From NCBI GenBank assembly GCA_946122785.1, contig CAMGYJ010000002.1, forward strand, positions 18,202,492 through 18,266,491: a stretch of DNA of 64,000 nucleotides. The letters are read 5' to 3'. Positions 35,155 to 45,620 of the stretch are shown here, one piece after another (position 1 is the stretch's first letter; the number at the start of each line of letters is the position of its first letter). Source of the DNA: Linum tenue (Eukaryota; Streptophyta; Magnoliopsida; Malpighiales; Linaceae). Position numbers and translations under genes: made by a program. The notes under the pieces are model-generated. The model did not search any database. It had not been told where the DNA came from and worked only from the letters and a program-made list of their open reading frames with translations.

Positions 35155-37814
35155 TCAGAGAGGTGTAGGAACAGGGGCCTTCAAGAGCGGATCCACATCG
35201 CTCTTGAGGTACAACTTCAGATGGTGGCCATGCACACGAAGGGTGTGACCACCAGCACTCGTAAACTCAACCTGGCCATCTGGCAGGATGCAAGCGAGTG
35301 AATACTCGGATGTCCAAGGCGGTCGAGGCTCAGGAGGCGGGACAAGCTCATAGTGGTCTCCGGCTTTCTTTTGAGCAGGCTTAGCTACCTGCAGTTTCGG
35401 CCGCCACTCCTCCTTGATCTTTTCTTTTGGTAACGGAGTAGATGGGAGTGGCAGCGAAGATATGGGAGGGGATCCTGAAAAATGGGAAGCACAGAAGGAT
35501 ACACGACAGACTCGTGCTCCTGGTGAGAAACAACATGCAAAGGCAATGAAGCAGGGAGAGTATTAGCAATGGAAAATGTTATTCGCTCCTCGCCATCCCT
35601 CAATACTAAGGTCCCATCATGCACATCTATGAGAGCCTTGGCGGTGGCCAAGAAAGGCCTTCCCAGTATAAGGGGCACTTCTTTGTCTTCATTGATGTCC
35701 AAGACAACAAAATCCATAGGATAAAAGAATCTGCCAACCTTAACCAGAAGGTCTTCCACTATGCCCCTAGGATGAACTATAGATCGGTCAGCTAATTGAT
35801 ACTCATCCTAGTTGCACTGGGTTCACCTAAGCCTAGTTTCTTGAACAATTTATATGACATAACATTGATACTAGCACCTAGATCCGCCAAGGACTTCTTT
35901 ACATGCAATTTACCTATAGAGCATGAGATAGTAAAACTACCTGGGTCCTTCTGCTTCGACGGAAGCTTGTTCTGCAGAATGGCCGAGCACTCCTCACTGA
36001 GCTCCACATTAGCCAGCTCGCTCAGCTTCTGCTTCTTTGAGAGAAGATCCTTCAGGAACTTCGCATACTTAGGCATTTGAGATAGTGCTTACAGGAAGGG
36101 CACTTGAATATTCAGCTTCCTAAGCATGGACATGAAGTTCCCGAACTCTGCCTCCAGCCTGTCTTTGTGCAACCGAGTAGGGAAGGGGAGTTGAGGGACA
36201 TACTCCTTCACCACTGGTTGCGGCTTAGGAGCAGGCACCTCAACCTCCTTCTCCACTTTTTTTCAACAGCTGGAAATGTAGAAACAGGTCTCTCTCTTGC
36301 TTGTCTGGCGGGGACAGGTGGGTCTTCAGTTACTTTGCCGCTCCTTGTAGTGATAGCATTACAGTGGGTATTCGGGTCCTTCGAATTAGGAATGGTATGA
36401 CCCGACAAGGTACCCGGAGCCCTCTGTGCCACTGCTTGAGCCACAATCCCCACCTGGGTTTGGATATCCTGCAAAACAGCCTGTGTGTTCCTCTGGCCAG
36501 CTTCAAGAGCCAGGAATTTACTCGAGGCCTTTTCCATGAACTGCTCGATAGTGTTGAATTTATGAGCACTAGAACTAGCAAGAGAACTCACCAAGTCCCG
36601 CAGTTCAGCTATCAGATCATTCTGCACTAGGGTTGCAGGGGCTGCACCTGGCTGCTGGAAGGGTCGCAGTTGTGGTTGAGCAGCATGCCCCTGCATGGGC
36701 TGGTAGAGAGACTGCTGCTGTTGCAGGAATTGCCCCTGCCTGGGTTGATATGGCAGTCTCTGGACGCTTGGAGGTCCCTGGGAGACTAGTGGCTTAGAAT
36801 TATTTCCACTCCAGGAGAAGCTGGGATGCTGGCGCCACCCCTCGTTATACGTGTTACTGTAGGGGTCATTGCGCCTAGCATTGCTGATGAAGTAAACCTG
36901 CTCCTGGGGTGTAGTCGACTCCCTCATCGCCTGACAGTCTTCCACAGTATGATGGGTGCTCTCGCACCACTGGCAATGCATAGCCTGCTGCTGTCCTGTC
37001 CCTGAAATCATTCCAGAGCGATCGATGGCTGAAACCAGTTTAGATACCACCTGCACCAAATCATACGACTGGGTGGCTACAGTATGCACACCCCGTCCTG
37101 GTGCTCGCCTCGATCGCCTCGCAGTTCCCCAATCATAGCCCTGCTCTGCCATCTCTTCAAAAAGTTGATTCAGCTGTGGCGGTGTCTTGGTGAGCATATT
37201 CCCACCGCACAACGAGTCAATCAACTGCCTATCTTCCGGGAAGAGGGCATGGTAGAAGGTGCCCACTTTGAACCATGCCCACTTTGAAGGCGTCGATAAA
37301 ACCATGGTTGGGACACTTGAGGAAAATACTGGTGTATCTTTCCCAAGCGTCCCCGGATGGTCTCATCTTCATCCTGAGCAAAGTGGGTGATTTGCATCTG
37401 CAGGTCTGCCGTCTTGGACGGAGGATGGTAGCGGGTAAGGAACTTGTTCGCCAAGTTGGCGAACGTGGTGATCGAGCCTGGAGGTCGAGTGTCCAGCCAC
37501 TCCTTGGCTTGCCCCTCCAGAGTAAATGGGAAGTACCTCAGATGGATTGCATCGGATGGGACCCCATTGATCTTGATCCCATTGATGAGCTCGTGGAATC
37601 GCCTCAGGTGTAATCGGGGGCACTCCCCCTCCTTGCCACGGAATACCACCGAACCGCGCAGCATGGTGATGACAGAGGTGCTCACCTCAAAGTTATTTGC
37701 CGGAACATGAGGATGCTGGATGGGCGACCTCATGTCCGCGACTCTGGCGGTCCAGTAATACCCCATGGTCTGCTCCTCGGGAATGACCACATCATGGTTC
37801 TGTGGGTCACCCAT
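35155..37814 (-). pseudogene. Gypsy gag-protease with an integrase-tail-like end, frameshifted
   Basis: Starts MGDPQNHDVV at 37814. The gag core follows (LRRFHELINGIKINGV, FTLEGQAKEWLD), then a Gln/Pro-rich stretch and a Cys/His knuckle region (CQWCESTHHTVEDC). The protease-like part has LKDPGSF-type context and LADLGASINVMSYKLF, with Asp in place. The last frame, to the TGA at 35155-35157, reads VEFTSAGGHTLRVHGHHLKLYL, resembling the end of Athila-type integrases. Gag is broken by an extra G in the C-run at ~37351 and by a 16-bp tandem duplication at ~37259-37290. Confidence 0.8.
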
Positions 37815-38074
37815 TTCTTCCTCCTCGACGATTTGCAGCTGTGCTAGAGCCTTCTCCGCTGCCAGTCACGCCCTTAAAGCCCGCTTGAAGTTCCTACAGG
37901 TCCGTTCAAGCTCTTGGTCTAATGGTAGTAAATCTCCCGACTGGCTACGAGTCATGCACTACCTGCACACGGAATGCAAACACAACACGTGAAGGCACAA
38001 AGTTGGAAGAGAGATAATGCAGTAAAGAAAAAGCTAGAGTAACAAAATTTCACGTTTCCACAATAACCTAGAGG

Positions 38075-38092
38075 TCCCCGACAACGGTACCA
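38075..38092 (-). other. Primer binding site, tRNA-Asp-like
   Basis: On the minus strand, TGGTACCGTTGTCGGGGA lies 6 bases inside the 5' LTR. It differs by two bases from the TGGCGCCGTTGCCGGGGA site of Athila/Tat elements. Confidence 0.8.
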
Positions 38093-38098
38093 AAAACT

Positions 38099-39328
38099 TG
38101 ACACGCTAAAACACAACACCAAAATCCGACCAAGTGTAATCGCAGTCCGGAAATGCATTAAAGTGGCAAGCTCTATTTGTCAACCCGGGGCCAAGATCTA
38201 CTGCCTACTCCGTGATTATCTATTATCTAGCAAACTAAGTCGAGTGATTGTGATTTTAACTAAAAGCAGTAAGGACGCAGAAAATGGTTCAAAGTTCTTT
38301 GGCAAGGGAAGAGTCACTCCGGAATGAGTCCCCCTAGTTCCTTAGTTAGGCCAAGGTTGTAATTACCCTGGGTTGATTAACTGTTGATTAAACTGCGGAA
38401 GATCCGCAAGTAGCTTGGAATCTCTTAAGCTGGCCAAGCCCTCTCGGGCAGAATAACCGGCAGACGACTAACCTTCACCGGGATAAACTGTTGAGGCAAT
38501 AAGCACAGAACTCCAGTACTGGAATTGGTTTCCAGTACAAAGAAGTATATCAATCCCAAGTCATTACAATCAAGATTCCTAACACATGGAACTAGGGTTC
38601 TTCATACCCAAGTGAGAGAAGGTTCTACTCCATAGAGAGAGAGAGAGAGGCAAACAGAAATCAGAGTAGTCATACTCATAAAGATGAGGATAATCTGCTC
38701 TAGGATGTCGATCTTCACTCTTGGGGATGCAATCTGGGCTTCAATGGTGAAAAATCCACTCCAAATAGCTCCTAGGATTTGTTCTTCGCACTTTCTCTCT
38801 CTAGAGCTCTGTTTTTTGCTCAAAAACTCGATTCCCTCTCCTTAGGCTCGAAATTGGGTTAAAACCCAGAATTTCGCGACAACACGGCCGTGTGGTTTTC
38901 CAGTCTGCCCGTGTGATTGTCAAAACGCAACATTTCAATTAAGTGCCTCCACGAATGCTACACGGCCAGAGCTGCACGGCCGTGTGGAAAACTGGCTTTC
39001 CCGTGTGAGCTCCCCGAAATTTCCACACGGCCTCAAGGGACCCAGTACACACCAGTGTGGTCTTGCCCACGTAATGGGATTCCACACGGCCACGCCACAC
39101 GGCCGTGTGGCTGCTAGGTCTGGCCGTGTGGATTCCTCAGCTTCTCGCCAAACGTCCAACTTTCGTCCAATCGACCCCGAACTCGTTCCCAAACTTCCAA
39201 TCACGTACTAGGACCTGAAATAACACAAACGAGAACAACCTAGCGTGAAATCGACCTAAGATACGAGAAATGAGGCTCAAACGGCATAAGAATGGTGGAT
39301 AAAAACATGTGTATATATCATGTCATCA
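38099..39328 (-). repeat. Gypsy 5' LTR (minus orientation)
   Basis: 1,230 bp, shorter than its partner because of the ~170-bp internal deletion near 38545. It also carries the CACGGCCGTGTGG cluster (38880-39130). Confidence 0.93.
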
Positions 39329-39333
39329 GGTTT

Positions 39334-40639
39334 GAACAATCGCATAGATAATACAACGATGTGCAGGGTGAGTAGCGTCTGGTTCGGTTGATCAAACTAA
39401 CGTTCAGATTGAACCAAATCGGTGGCAAATATAATGTGGTGCACTTCTTACAACGAAAAAGGACCAAACCAATATTTAGACTGAATCAAGTCATGCACCA
39501 CATCTACACTTTTGATTTGATTATGGTCCTTAATATTTGGTTACTTTCAAACTAATTCTAGAACGATACGCTACGGTAATTGCACACTCCCAAATATACT
39601 TATTCACCAACTTTTTACAAGTTTTAATATCTCGAATACTACTTAAATTTGAGAATTGGAGTAGACATGCCACTAAATTTTGAATATGGCGTCAGGTACC
39701 ATTAAAGTCTCCAAAAGCTGCATCTGTCTAGTTTTTCATTCAAGCTAAAATTTTAATTACCTTTTGGTAAAACTTTTAAAAACATCCAAAACTATATTTC
39801 GACATGTATTAACTAATATAAAAAATTAGAAAACCTTCTAAACATAGTATTACTAGAATGACTAATGAAATTTTTCAATAAAATAGATAAGTTAGTAAAA
39901 ATAATGAATTAATATAAAAAAGGAGTAATAAATATACTAAAGCTAATAACAAATATTTAAAATCAATTTTAAAATATCTATTTAAACCCCTAATATAATT
40001 AAAAGCACCACTAAAACAGTTAAAATAGAACCTAATCGACCATCAATACATCAAGACCAAAGAAGGATAAATGGAACACAATAAAAAATAATTAAACATA
40101 TTCTAGTAATTGGGAAAAAATGAATAAGAAGATACAAAAAGTAACTAAGTAATAAGTAAACTATAAAATCTACAACGTACAGTAACAAATCTAAAAAAGA
40201 ATATAACTGTAGGTCGTAGGAAGAGAATTAGAATTAGTAAATTAACTAATATGGAACATCTATGATATATATTAGAGAATTACAAAAAAAAATATTAGAC
40301 AACATCATCATGATTTAAGAGAACTAAATATAACATCGTCAGATTATTTATATTGAGACATAATTCATTGGATATATTTGGTTCAAGGAAAAAACTCAAT
40401 TATTAGAACACATATGATTAAAAATATTTATAATGATAATTGATTCTAAATTTTCTATTACAAAATTGGTTTGGTATTAGAGTTTTCAAAAGAGGATTCC
40501 AACCAAACAATTAAAAAATGATGTTTTTCATTAGTCCAAATGATTTCTTACAATAAGAAAAGTAGAAAGACTAATTCTGAAATGTAGAAAATAAAATATT
40601 CCAAAAATATTCTGTCAACTTTAAAGGAATGCACTTAAC
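39334..40639. other. AT-rich spacer, no gene
   Basis: Very AT-rich, with no frame beyond chance length and no clear termini. Confidence 0.5.
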
Positions 40640-41001
40640 TGATATGATCCCAATTGGATCAATCCACAATTCACAATTGCTTTCCAAAGAAGTCATCTCA
40701 ACTCACTTGAAGAATTCTAATTTTTGGCTAAGTGTTGAAACAGTTTCAGGTAGCCTACTTTGGAAGCTTGTATCTCACAAATGGCTCAATCAAAATGGGA
40801 GATCAAGAGCTTGTTTTGAGGATAATGTTATTATGATTACATTGGTATGTTTTGGAGCTCAAGGAGATGTCTGGAAGGTCACTTTCAAAGCCCATCAAAA
40901 GGCTACCTCAAAACAGGAAAACTGTCTAAATTTGGCTAAGGCAGAAAACTGTTTTGAGATACCAACTTTGAAGGACTATATCTGGAGTTTGGAGCATGAT
41001 C

Positions 41002-41577
41002 TCAGGCTGATTCAAGTTGGAGGTGAAACAGGAAGTTTTATTCTACAAAGGCAAGGAATTGGTTGAATTCGAATCAACCTAGAAGACCATTTTCGAAGGG
41101 CTCAAAGATGCTATGAAGCCTGTTTTCCTAGGCAGACTTGCTTGCGTTTTAAGTCAGTTTCTTGTCCAGCAAGTTACCTTGTTTTGAACGAATTATTTAG
41201 CCTTTTTCTGTTCTAATTAGTTTCCTAGTTCTATTAGGTTTGTATTAGGTTTTTATTGTCTTTAAATAGCTTTCAATTTCACGTTGTAAAGCATCCAAGT
41301 TTTAGTTGAATGAAAATTGCTCCTTTGTGAGAATTGTGTTCTTTGAGAGTTCTCAAGAATCAAACCCTTGAGTTAGTCGTGTGAGGAATTCCATTGCTAA
41401 TTCGAGAACCCTTGTGAGGCTTTTCTGTGAGGATTCCAGATTCGTTTTACAAGTTTCTTATCAATCAAGTAATCACCTTGATTGTGGAGAAATTCTACCT
41501 ATCCGTTTTATCTTTCGTAGAAGAGTTCCGAGCTGCGTATTCTGATCAAACAAAGCACCCCCTGGTGCTTTATCAAG
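41002..41577 (+). repeat. Left LTR, shared part
   Basis: Nearly identical to 43400-43973, with only a handful of substitutions. Contains a long untranslated-leader-like stretch ending CTTTATCA. Confidence 0.85.
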
Positions 41578-41579
41578 TG

Positions 41580-41592
41580 GCATCAGAGCCTT
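41580..41592 (+). other. Primer binding site, initiator tRNA-Met
   Basis: TGGCATCAGAGCC, two bases inside the LTR edge. One mismatch from the standard tRNA-Met site. Confidence 0.85.
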
Positions 41593-41638
41593 AGGTTCAA
41601 GTCAGTGGCAAGAAGAATTGAAGGCTGAGTTTCGTACT

Positions 41639-42025
41639 ATGGATACCGAGGAGCTAGCACGTTCGATGATCTTTACGCGTTGTTTAATCCAAGAGAAGCT
41701 GTGTTTGGTTCTCGTGGATGGAGGCAGGGAGAAGAATCTGATTTCGGACAGAATTGCGAGCAAGCTAGGCCTGCAATTCCAATTACTTTCGAAACCCTAT
41801 AGTTTCCAATCCCCATACGAAAACACATCAAGCCTCGTAATGTTTCAAGTAGCTGTGGAATTTTCGATCGGACAATACGAAGAAAAGATTATTTGCGATG
41901 TGGTTTATAATCTGCCCAGCCACATCGTGTTGGGGCAGTCTTGGTTTCGAAATCGAAAGGTGGAGCTAGTTAGCCGAAGGAGCAGAAAGTTCAGAGTAGG
42001 AAACGAAACAATATTTTCGTATTAA
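41639..42025 (+). CDS. Gypsy-type aspartic protease-like fragment
   Basis: About 128 residues from ATG at 41639 (MDTEELARS). The retropepsin-like stretch is VLVDGGREKNLISDRIASKLGLQ, with the catalytic Asp in a D-G-G context. FSIGQYEEKIICDVVYNLPSHIVLGQSWF follows, matching the protease domain of Ty3/Gypsy polyproteins (…CDVV…HILLG). No gag precedes it, unlike in normal elements. The frame closes at 42025, but the next ORF continues the same reading if one T-run slip at ~42010 is allowed. Function as a stand-alone protease is unproven. Confidence 0.7.
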   Translation: MDTEELARSMIFTRCLIQEKLCLVLVDGGREKNLISDRIASKLGLQFQLLSKPYSFQSPYENTSSLVMFQVAVEFSIGQYEEKIICDVVYNLPSHIVLGQSWFRNRKVELVSRRSRKFRVGNETIFSY

Positions 42026-42057
42026 ATCCATTAGCTACAGAGGAAGCTGTTGTCGAC

Positions 42058-43464
42058 GTGAACGAAGTACAAAGACTCCAGGAGGAGTATCAGAAGGCGC
42101 TGCTAGAAAAGCCATGGTCGTGGAAGTTCGATCAAGCAACGACGCCGATCAGAGCAGAAGAGCTCTTTTCCTCGACGGCAGGGCAGTGCAGGGAAGAGAA
42201 CGAATTGGACAGCAACGTGGGGGAAGCTTTGAGTGAACCCAGCTCATCCGAAACGATTTTCGACACCCCAGGAATGGATTCGCTGGAAGAAATCGACTTA
42301 ATTCGAGTCGAGACGACGAGCTCAATTCAGGCCGAGCTCCCCTGTTTTCCGATGCCGATGCAGGGGATGAAAGAGGTTGAATCGGGCGGAGCAGATGGGG
42401 CCAACCCATGTCCAGGTAGAGACGTCGGCACGTTCGTTGAGGAGCCAGGAACGTGTAGTGACTATCAATTGGAGTTGGATCGAGGTGAATCGCAGACGCC
42501 CAATTCGCCAATTTTTTGTCAAAACGTGAAGAACAACGAGGGTGAAAAGAGTGAATCGGTTGTGGATTTTGGGAGTAAATCGACACAATCCAATGCTTGG
42601 AAAAGGTTACTGGAGTCCCAGGAGAGGTGTAGGCAACGAGACATTGCCACGAAATTGCCAGATTCTCAAACACCCAATTTTTATTTTAGCTCGCCAAAAT
42701 CTGGGTATGACTCGCCGGATTCTGGGAAATTCGGAATTCCCGACGGCGGGAAATTCTCGAATCCAAAATTGCAACGATTGGAGCTGATTCGAAGACCGGG
42801 AATGTTGGTGATCGAGTCCTGGGATCCTGGAAAGTCGATCGGAGGAAACGAATTGAATCGTGCAGGCTTCGAGGAGAAAGCCCCAATTTATGTGCCCTCG
42901 TCGGAAACCTCGGGTTCGCCGGAATCTGCAAATCGGTCGCCGGATTCTGGGAAATTTGAATCCTCCGGCGGCGGGAAATACAGGATTGACAAATTGGAAC
43001 GCATTAGAGCACGCCAAAGGCTGGGAATGGAGGGAAACGACTCCTGGGAGCCAGGCGAATCGATTTCGAGTAATGAATCAGCTCGTGGTGGGCTAGAAGA
43101 GAAGTCCCCAATTTGGAAGAGCTCGCCGGATTTCTTCATGTCGTCGGATTCTGGAAATTGGCCGCCGGAAACTGGAACTTTGGGACGAGGTGTTCTGAGT
43201 CCGATTTTGCACATTGTTTGCGTGGGAAAGGTCCATTGGAGTCCCACAAACGTCACGGAACTTGAATTGTGGAAGACAGCCACCAATTCGCGAGTTAACG
43301 ACGTTTTGAAGTTCAACATTGCAAGTTCGAGGTACCAATTTTGTGACTCGATTTGGGAGAAATTTTGTGACGTTTTTTACCAGAAGCAACTTCAAGCTTT
43401 CAGGCTGATTAAAGTTGGAGGTGAAACAGGAAGTTTTATTCTACAAAGGCAAGGAATTGGTTGA
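42058..43464 (+). CDS. Charged, internally repeated ORF of unknown function
   Basis: 468 codons, open from 42058 and probably continuous with the protease frame (…NPLATEEAVVDVNEVQRLQEEY). After an acidic, Ser-rich first half it contains two ~75-residue repeats, each starting SPDSGKF, passing through a W(D/E)PG(K/E)SI motif and ending near (E/K)APIY or EKSPIW. A partial third unit lies further upstream. No Cys/His knuckle, membrane segment or polymerase motif is seen. The frame ends inside the right LTR. I do not recognise it; it may be a captured host exon or a highly diverged structural protein. Confidence 0.6.
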   Translation: MNEVQRLQEEYQKALLEKPWSWKFDQATTPIRAEELFSSTAGQCREENELDSNVGEALSEPSSSETIFDTPGMDSLEEIDLIRVETTSSIQAELPCFPMPMQGMKEVESGGADGANPCPGRDVGTFVEEPGTCSDYQLELDRGESQTPNSPIFCQNVKNNEGEKSESVVDFGSKSTQSNAWKRLLESQERCRQRDIATKLPDSQTPNFYFSSPKSGYDSPDSGKFGIPDGGKFSNPKLQRLELIRRPGMLVIESWDPGKSIGGNELNRAGFEEKAPIYVPSSETSGSPESANRSPDSGKFESSGGGKYRIDKLERIRARQRLGMEGNDSWEPGESISSNESARGGLEEKSPIWKSSPDFFMSSDSGNWPPETGTLGRGVLSPILHIVCVGKVHWSPTNVTELELWKTATNSRVNDVLKFNIASSRYQFCDSIWEKFCDVFYQKQLQAFRLIKVGGETGSFILQRQGIG

Positions 43465-43973
43465 ATTCGAATCAACCTAGAAGACCATTTTCGAAGGGCT
43501 CAAAGATGCTATGAAGCCTGTTTTCCTAGGCAGACTTGCTTGCGTTTTAAGTCAGTTTCTTGTCCAGCAAGTTACCTTGTTTTGAACGAATTATTTAGCC
43601 TTTTTCTGTTCTAATTAGTTTCCTAGTTCTATTAGGTTTGTATTAGGTTTTTATTGTCTTTAAATAGCTTTCAATTTCACGTTGTAAAGCATCCAAGTTT
43701 TAGTTGAATGAAAATTGCTCCTTTGTGAGAATTGTGTTCTTTGAGAGTTCTCAAGAATCAAACCCTTGAGTTAGTCGTGTGAGGAATTCCATTGCTAATT
43801 AGAGAACCCTTGTGAGGCTTTTCTGTGAGGATTCCAGATTCGTTTTACAAGTTTCTTATCAATCAAGTAATCACCTTGATTGTGGAGAAATTCTACCTAT
43901 CCGTTTTATCTTTCGTAGAAGAGTTCCGAACTGCATATTCTGATCAAACAAAGCGCCCCCTGGTGCTTTATCA
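43400..43973 (+). repeat. Right LTR (shared part)
   Basis: 574 bp, matching the left copy. Its end TTTATCA is followed by TTAAT. Confidence 0.85.
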
Positions 43974-44850
43974 TTAATAATAAACTTAAGTGGTACCGGA
44001 TGCACATATAATAAAGTTTAATGATGCTCAACGCCCTATTCAAAGTTAAGTAGTATGTCTACCCAAATTCTCACAGTTAAATGGAACTCAAGGTATTTTA
44101 GGGGTGGGAAACGGGACGGGATTGGGTATCCGTCCCGTTTAAAACGGGTACCCAGTCCCAATTAAAGAGAAAACTTCATCCCATGTCCCAAACCCATACG
44201 GGTTAACGGGTACTCATTACTCGTACGGGACGGATAACGGGTACCCGCTGGTACCCATAAATTTGTGTGATTTTCGTTATTTGGACTTTTATTGGCGGGC
44301 ACCGAAAAGTGTTTCAAATGGAGTTAGCTCTAGCAATTACATTATGGTGATTACGTTGAGTTTCAATCGCAACTCGTTCCCGTGGTTGTTGTCCTTTATT
44401 CTTTGTTTTATTCCCTAACAGATCTCTGTGGGGAAAATTAACGTTAGATAATTTAAACTAAAGATATAGAATAATTAAAGCCCAAGGTTAATCTACAAGC
44501 CTTAATACCAACACCGTCGAAACAGTTAGATATGCGGTCTGGAGATGAAGCCTGTTTGATTTGTCCAATTGTCGCTTCCGGACTTATGTTTATCAATATA
44601 CAAAAATTCTTCCAAAATCAAATAATCGCTTGGCTGGACGGGTAGTACAGGTCCCCGTAATATTCAAACGGGTATTAATGGCTAACCCGTGAGTACTCGT
44701 TGTAGAACTTTTTGATCTCAAATCCCATCCATCAAAAATTTTACGAGTATTTGGGGGAAAAAATCTCACTGTACACATGTTCTTAAAAAAATTCCCAAAA
44801 TACATAAGTTATAAAAAAAATTCAAAAACTACACATGTTTGGCATTCACC

Positions 44851-45303
44851 GTTTTTGACAAACGCAGTGAAGAATATCACCGTGCTTGAAAAAGACGGTG
44901 AATCTTTCACCGTTTAAAAAAAACGGTGACGTATTCACCGTTCTTCTCTAAAACGGTGAACTACCAGCTAGTCAATCGCCGTTTTAGAGGTAAACGGTGA
45001 ATAGATCACCGTTTTACTTAAGCGCGGTGTAGTTTAAACCGCTGCTGTGGGCCACGATGAAGCGACGCGGATCGCTGGGACAAACGCGGTGTATTCACCG
45101 CGTTAGACAAACACGGTGAATACCCCGTGTTTGTTTGCGTCAGCGATCCGCGTCGCTTTTCCTTTCACCGTGGCCGTCAGATGCGGTGAGACATGGATCG
45201 TGATTTTCTTCCCAGATCCGATGCCTCTCAGCAAGCCACGTCTCCCCTTTCACCGTCTTCGATAAAGGCGGTGTATTCACCGTCTTCGTCCAAAACGGTG
45301 AAG
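44851..45303. repeat. Left subterminal array of TCACCG-N13-CGGTGA palindromes
   Basis: About ten copies of a 25-bp palindromic module, TCACCG, 13 bases, CGGTGA, with a few single-base variants and one shorter spacer. Successive modules are often 5-6 bp apart. The array is directly internal to the terminal repeat, and a TATA box follows it. Likely transposase-binding sites or hairpin-forming ends (inference). Confidence 0.92.
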
Positions 45304-45364
45304 CATCCCCATTTAATTCTCGGCAGAACCCTTCCCTCCCCCCCCCCCCCCCCTTTCCCCCAAC

Positions 45365-45372
45365 TATAAATA
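45365..45372 (+). promoter_or_regulatory. TATA box of the PMD gene
   Basis: TATAAATA about 250 bases upstream of the first ATG (45621), just inside the left array and after a C-run. Confidence 0.65.
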
Positions 45373-45620
45373 GAACCCTCCTTCCCCCCTCTTCCAAATC
45401 ACACCACCACATATACAATTCTTTCTCCCTCAATCTATCCGCTCTAGTCTCGTTCTAAGTATGCTCTGTGGTTGCGGCTAAGTCCGATATTCCACATCAG
45501 AATCCCTCAATCTATCCGCTCTAGTCTCCCTCAATCTACCCTTCCCTCCCCCCGCCCCGCTAAGCTCTCGTCCCTTACAAACCCGAATCCCTCGAACCTC
45601 TGTCCGACTTCTGCTAAAAA

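Larger units (their letters stand above)
31905..39328 (-). mobile_element. Gypsy/Athila-like LTR element lacking reverse transcriptase (minus orientation)
   Basis: LTRs 31905-33310 and 38099-39328 run TG...CA, with the 5-bp duplication GGTTT at 31900-31904 and 39329-39333. The primer site resembles tRNA-Asp, as in Athila and Tat elements. The coding part is gag, protease and an integrase-C-terminus-like segment only; no reverse transcriptase, RNase H or integrase core is visible. It is therefore non-autonomous and would need a helper element. Confidence 0.92.
40640..43973 (+). mobile_element. Unusual non-autonomous LTR retrotransposon
   Basis: A direct repeat of ~575 bp (41002-41577 and 43400-43973) brackets a short interior. 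Both copies end GGTGCTTTATCA, and the first is followed by a tRNA-Met primer site. The interior encodes a protease-like domain and a long charged ORF but no reverse transcriptase. The outer edges are uncertain. If the left LTR begins at TGATATGATCC (40640), the flanks are TTAAC and TTAAT and the right LTR lacks ~360 bp. Otherwise both LTRs begin near the shared TGATT. Confidence 0.7.

Noticed and set aside
40629..41066. A 145-codon gene starting at 40629
   Set aside because: It runs from flanking or LTR sequence into the LTR and shows no domain; its last part repeats the end of the 42058 ORF because both lie in the LTR.
44851..45303. CRISPR-like array from regularly spaced repeats
   Set aside because: The repeats are short palindromes inside terminal repeats of a plant transposon, the spacers are related to each other, and there are no cas genes.
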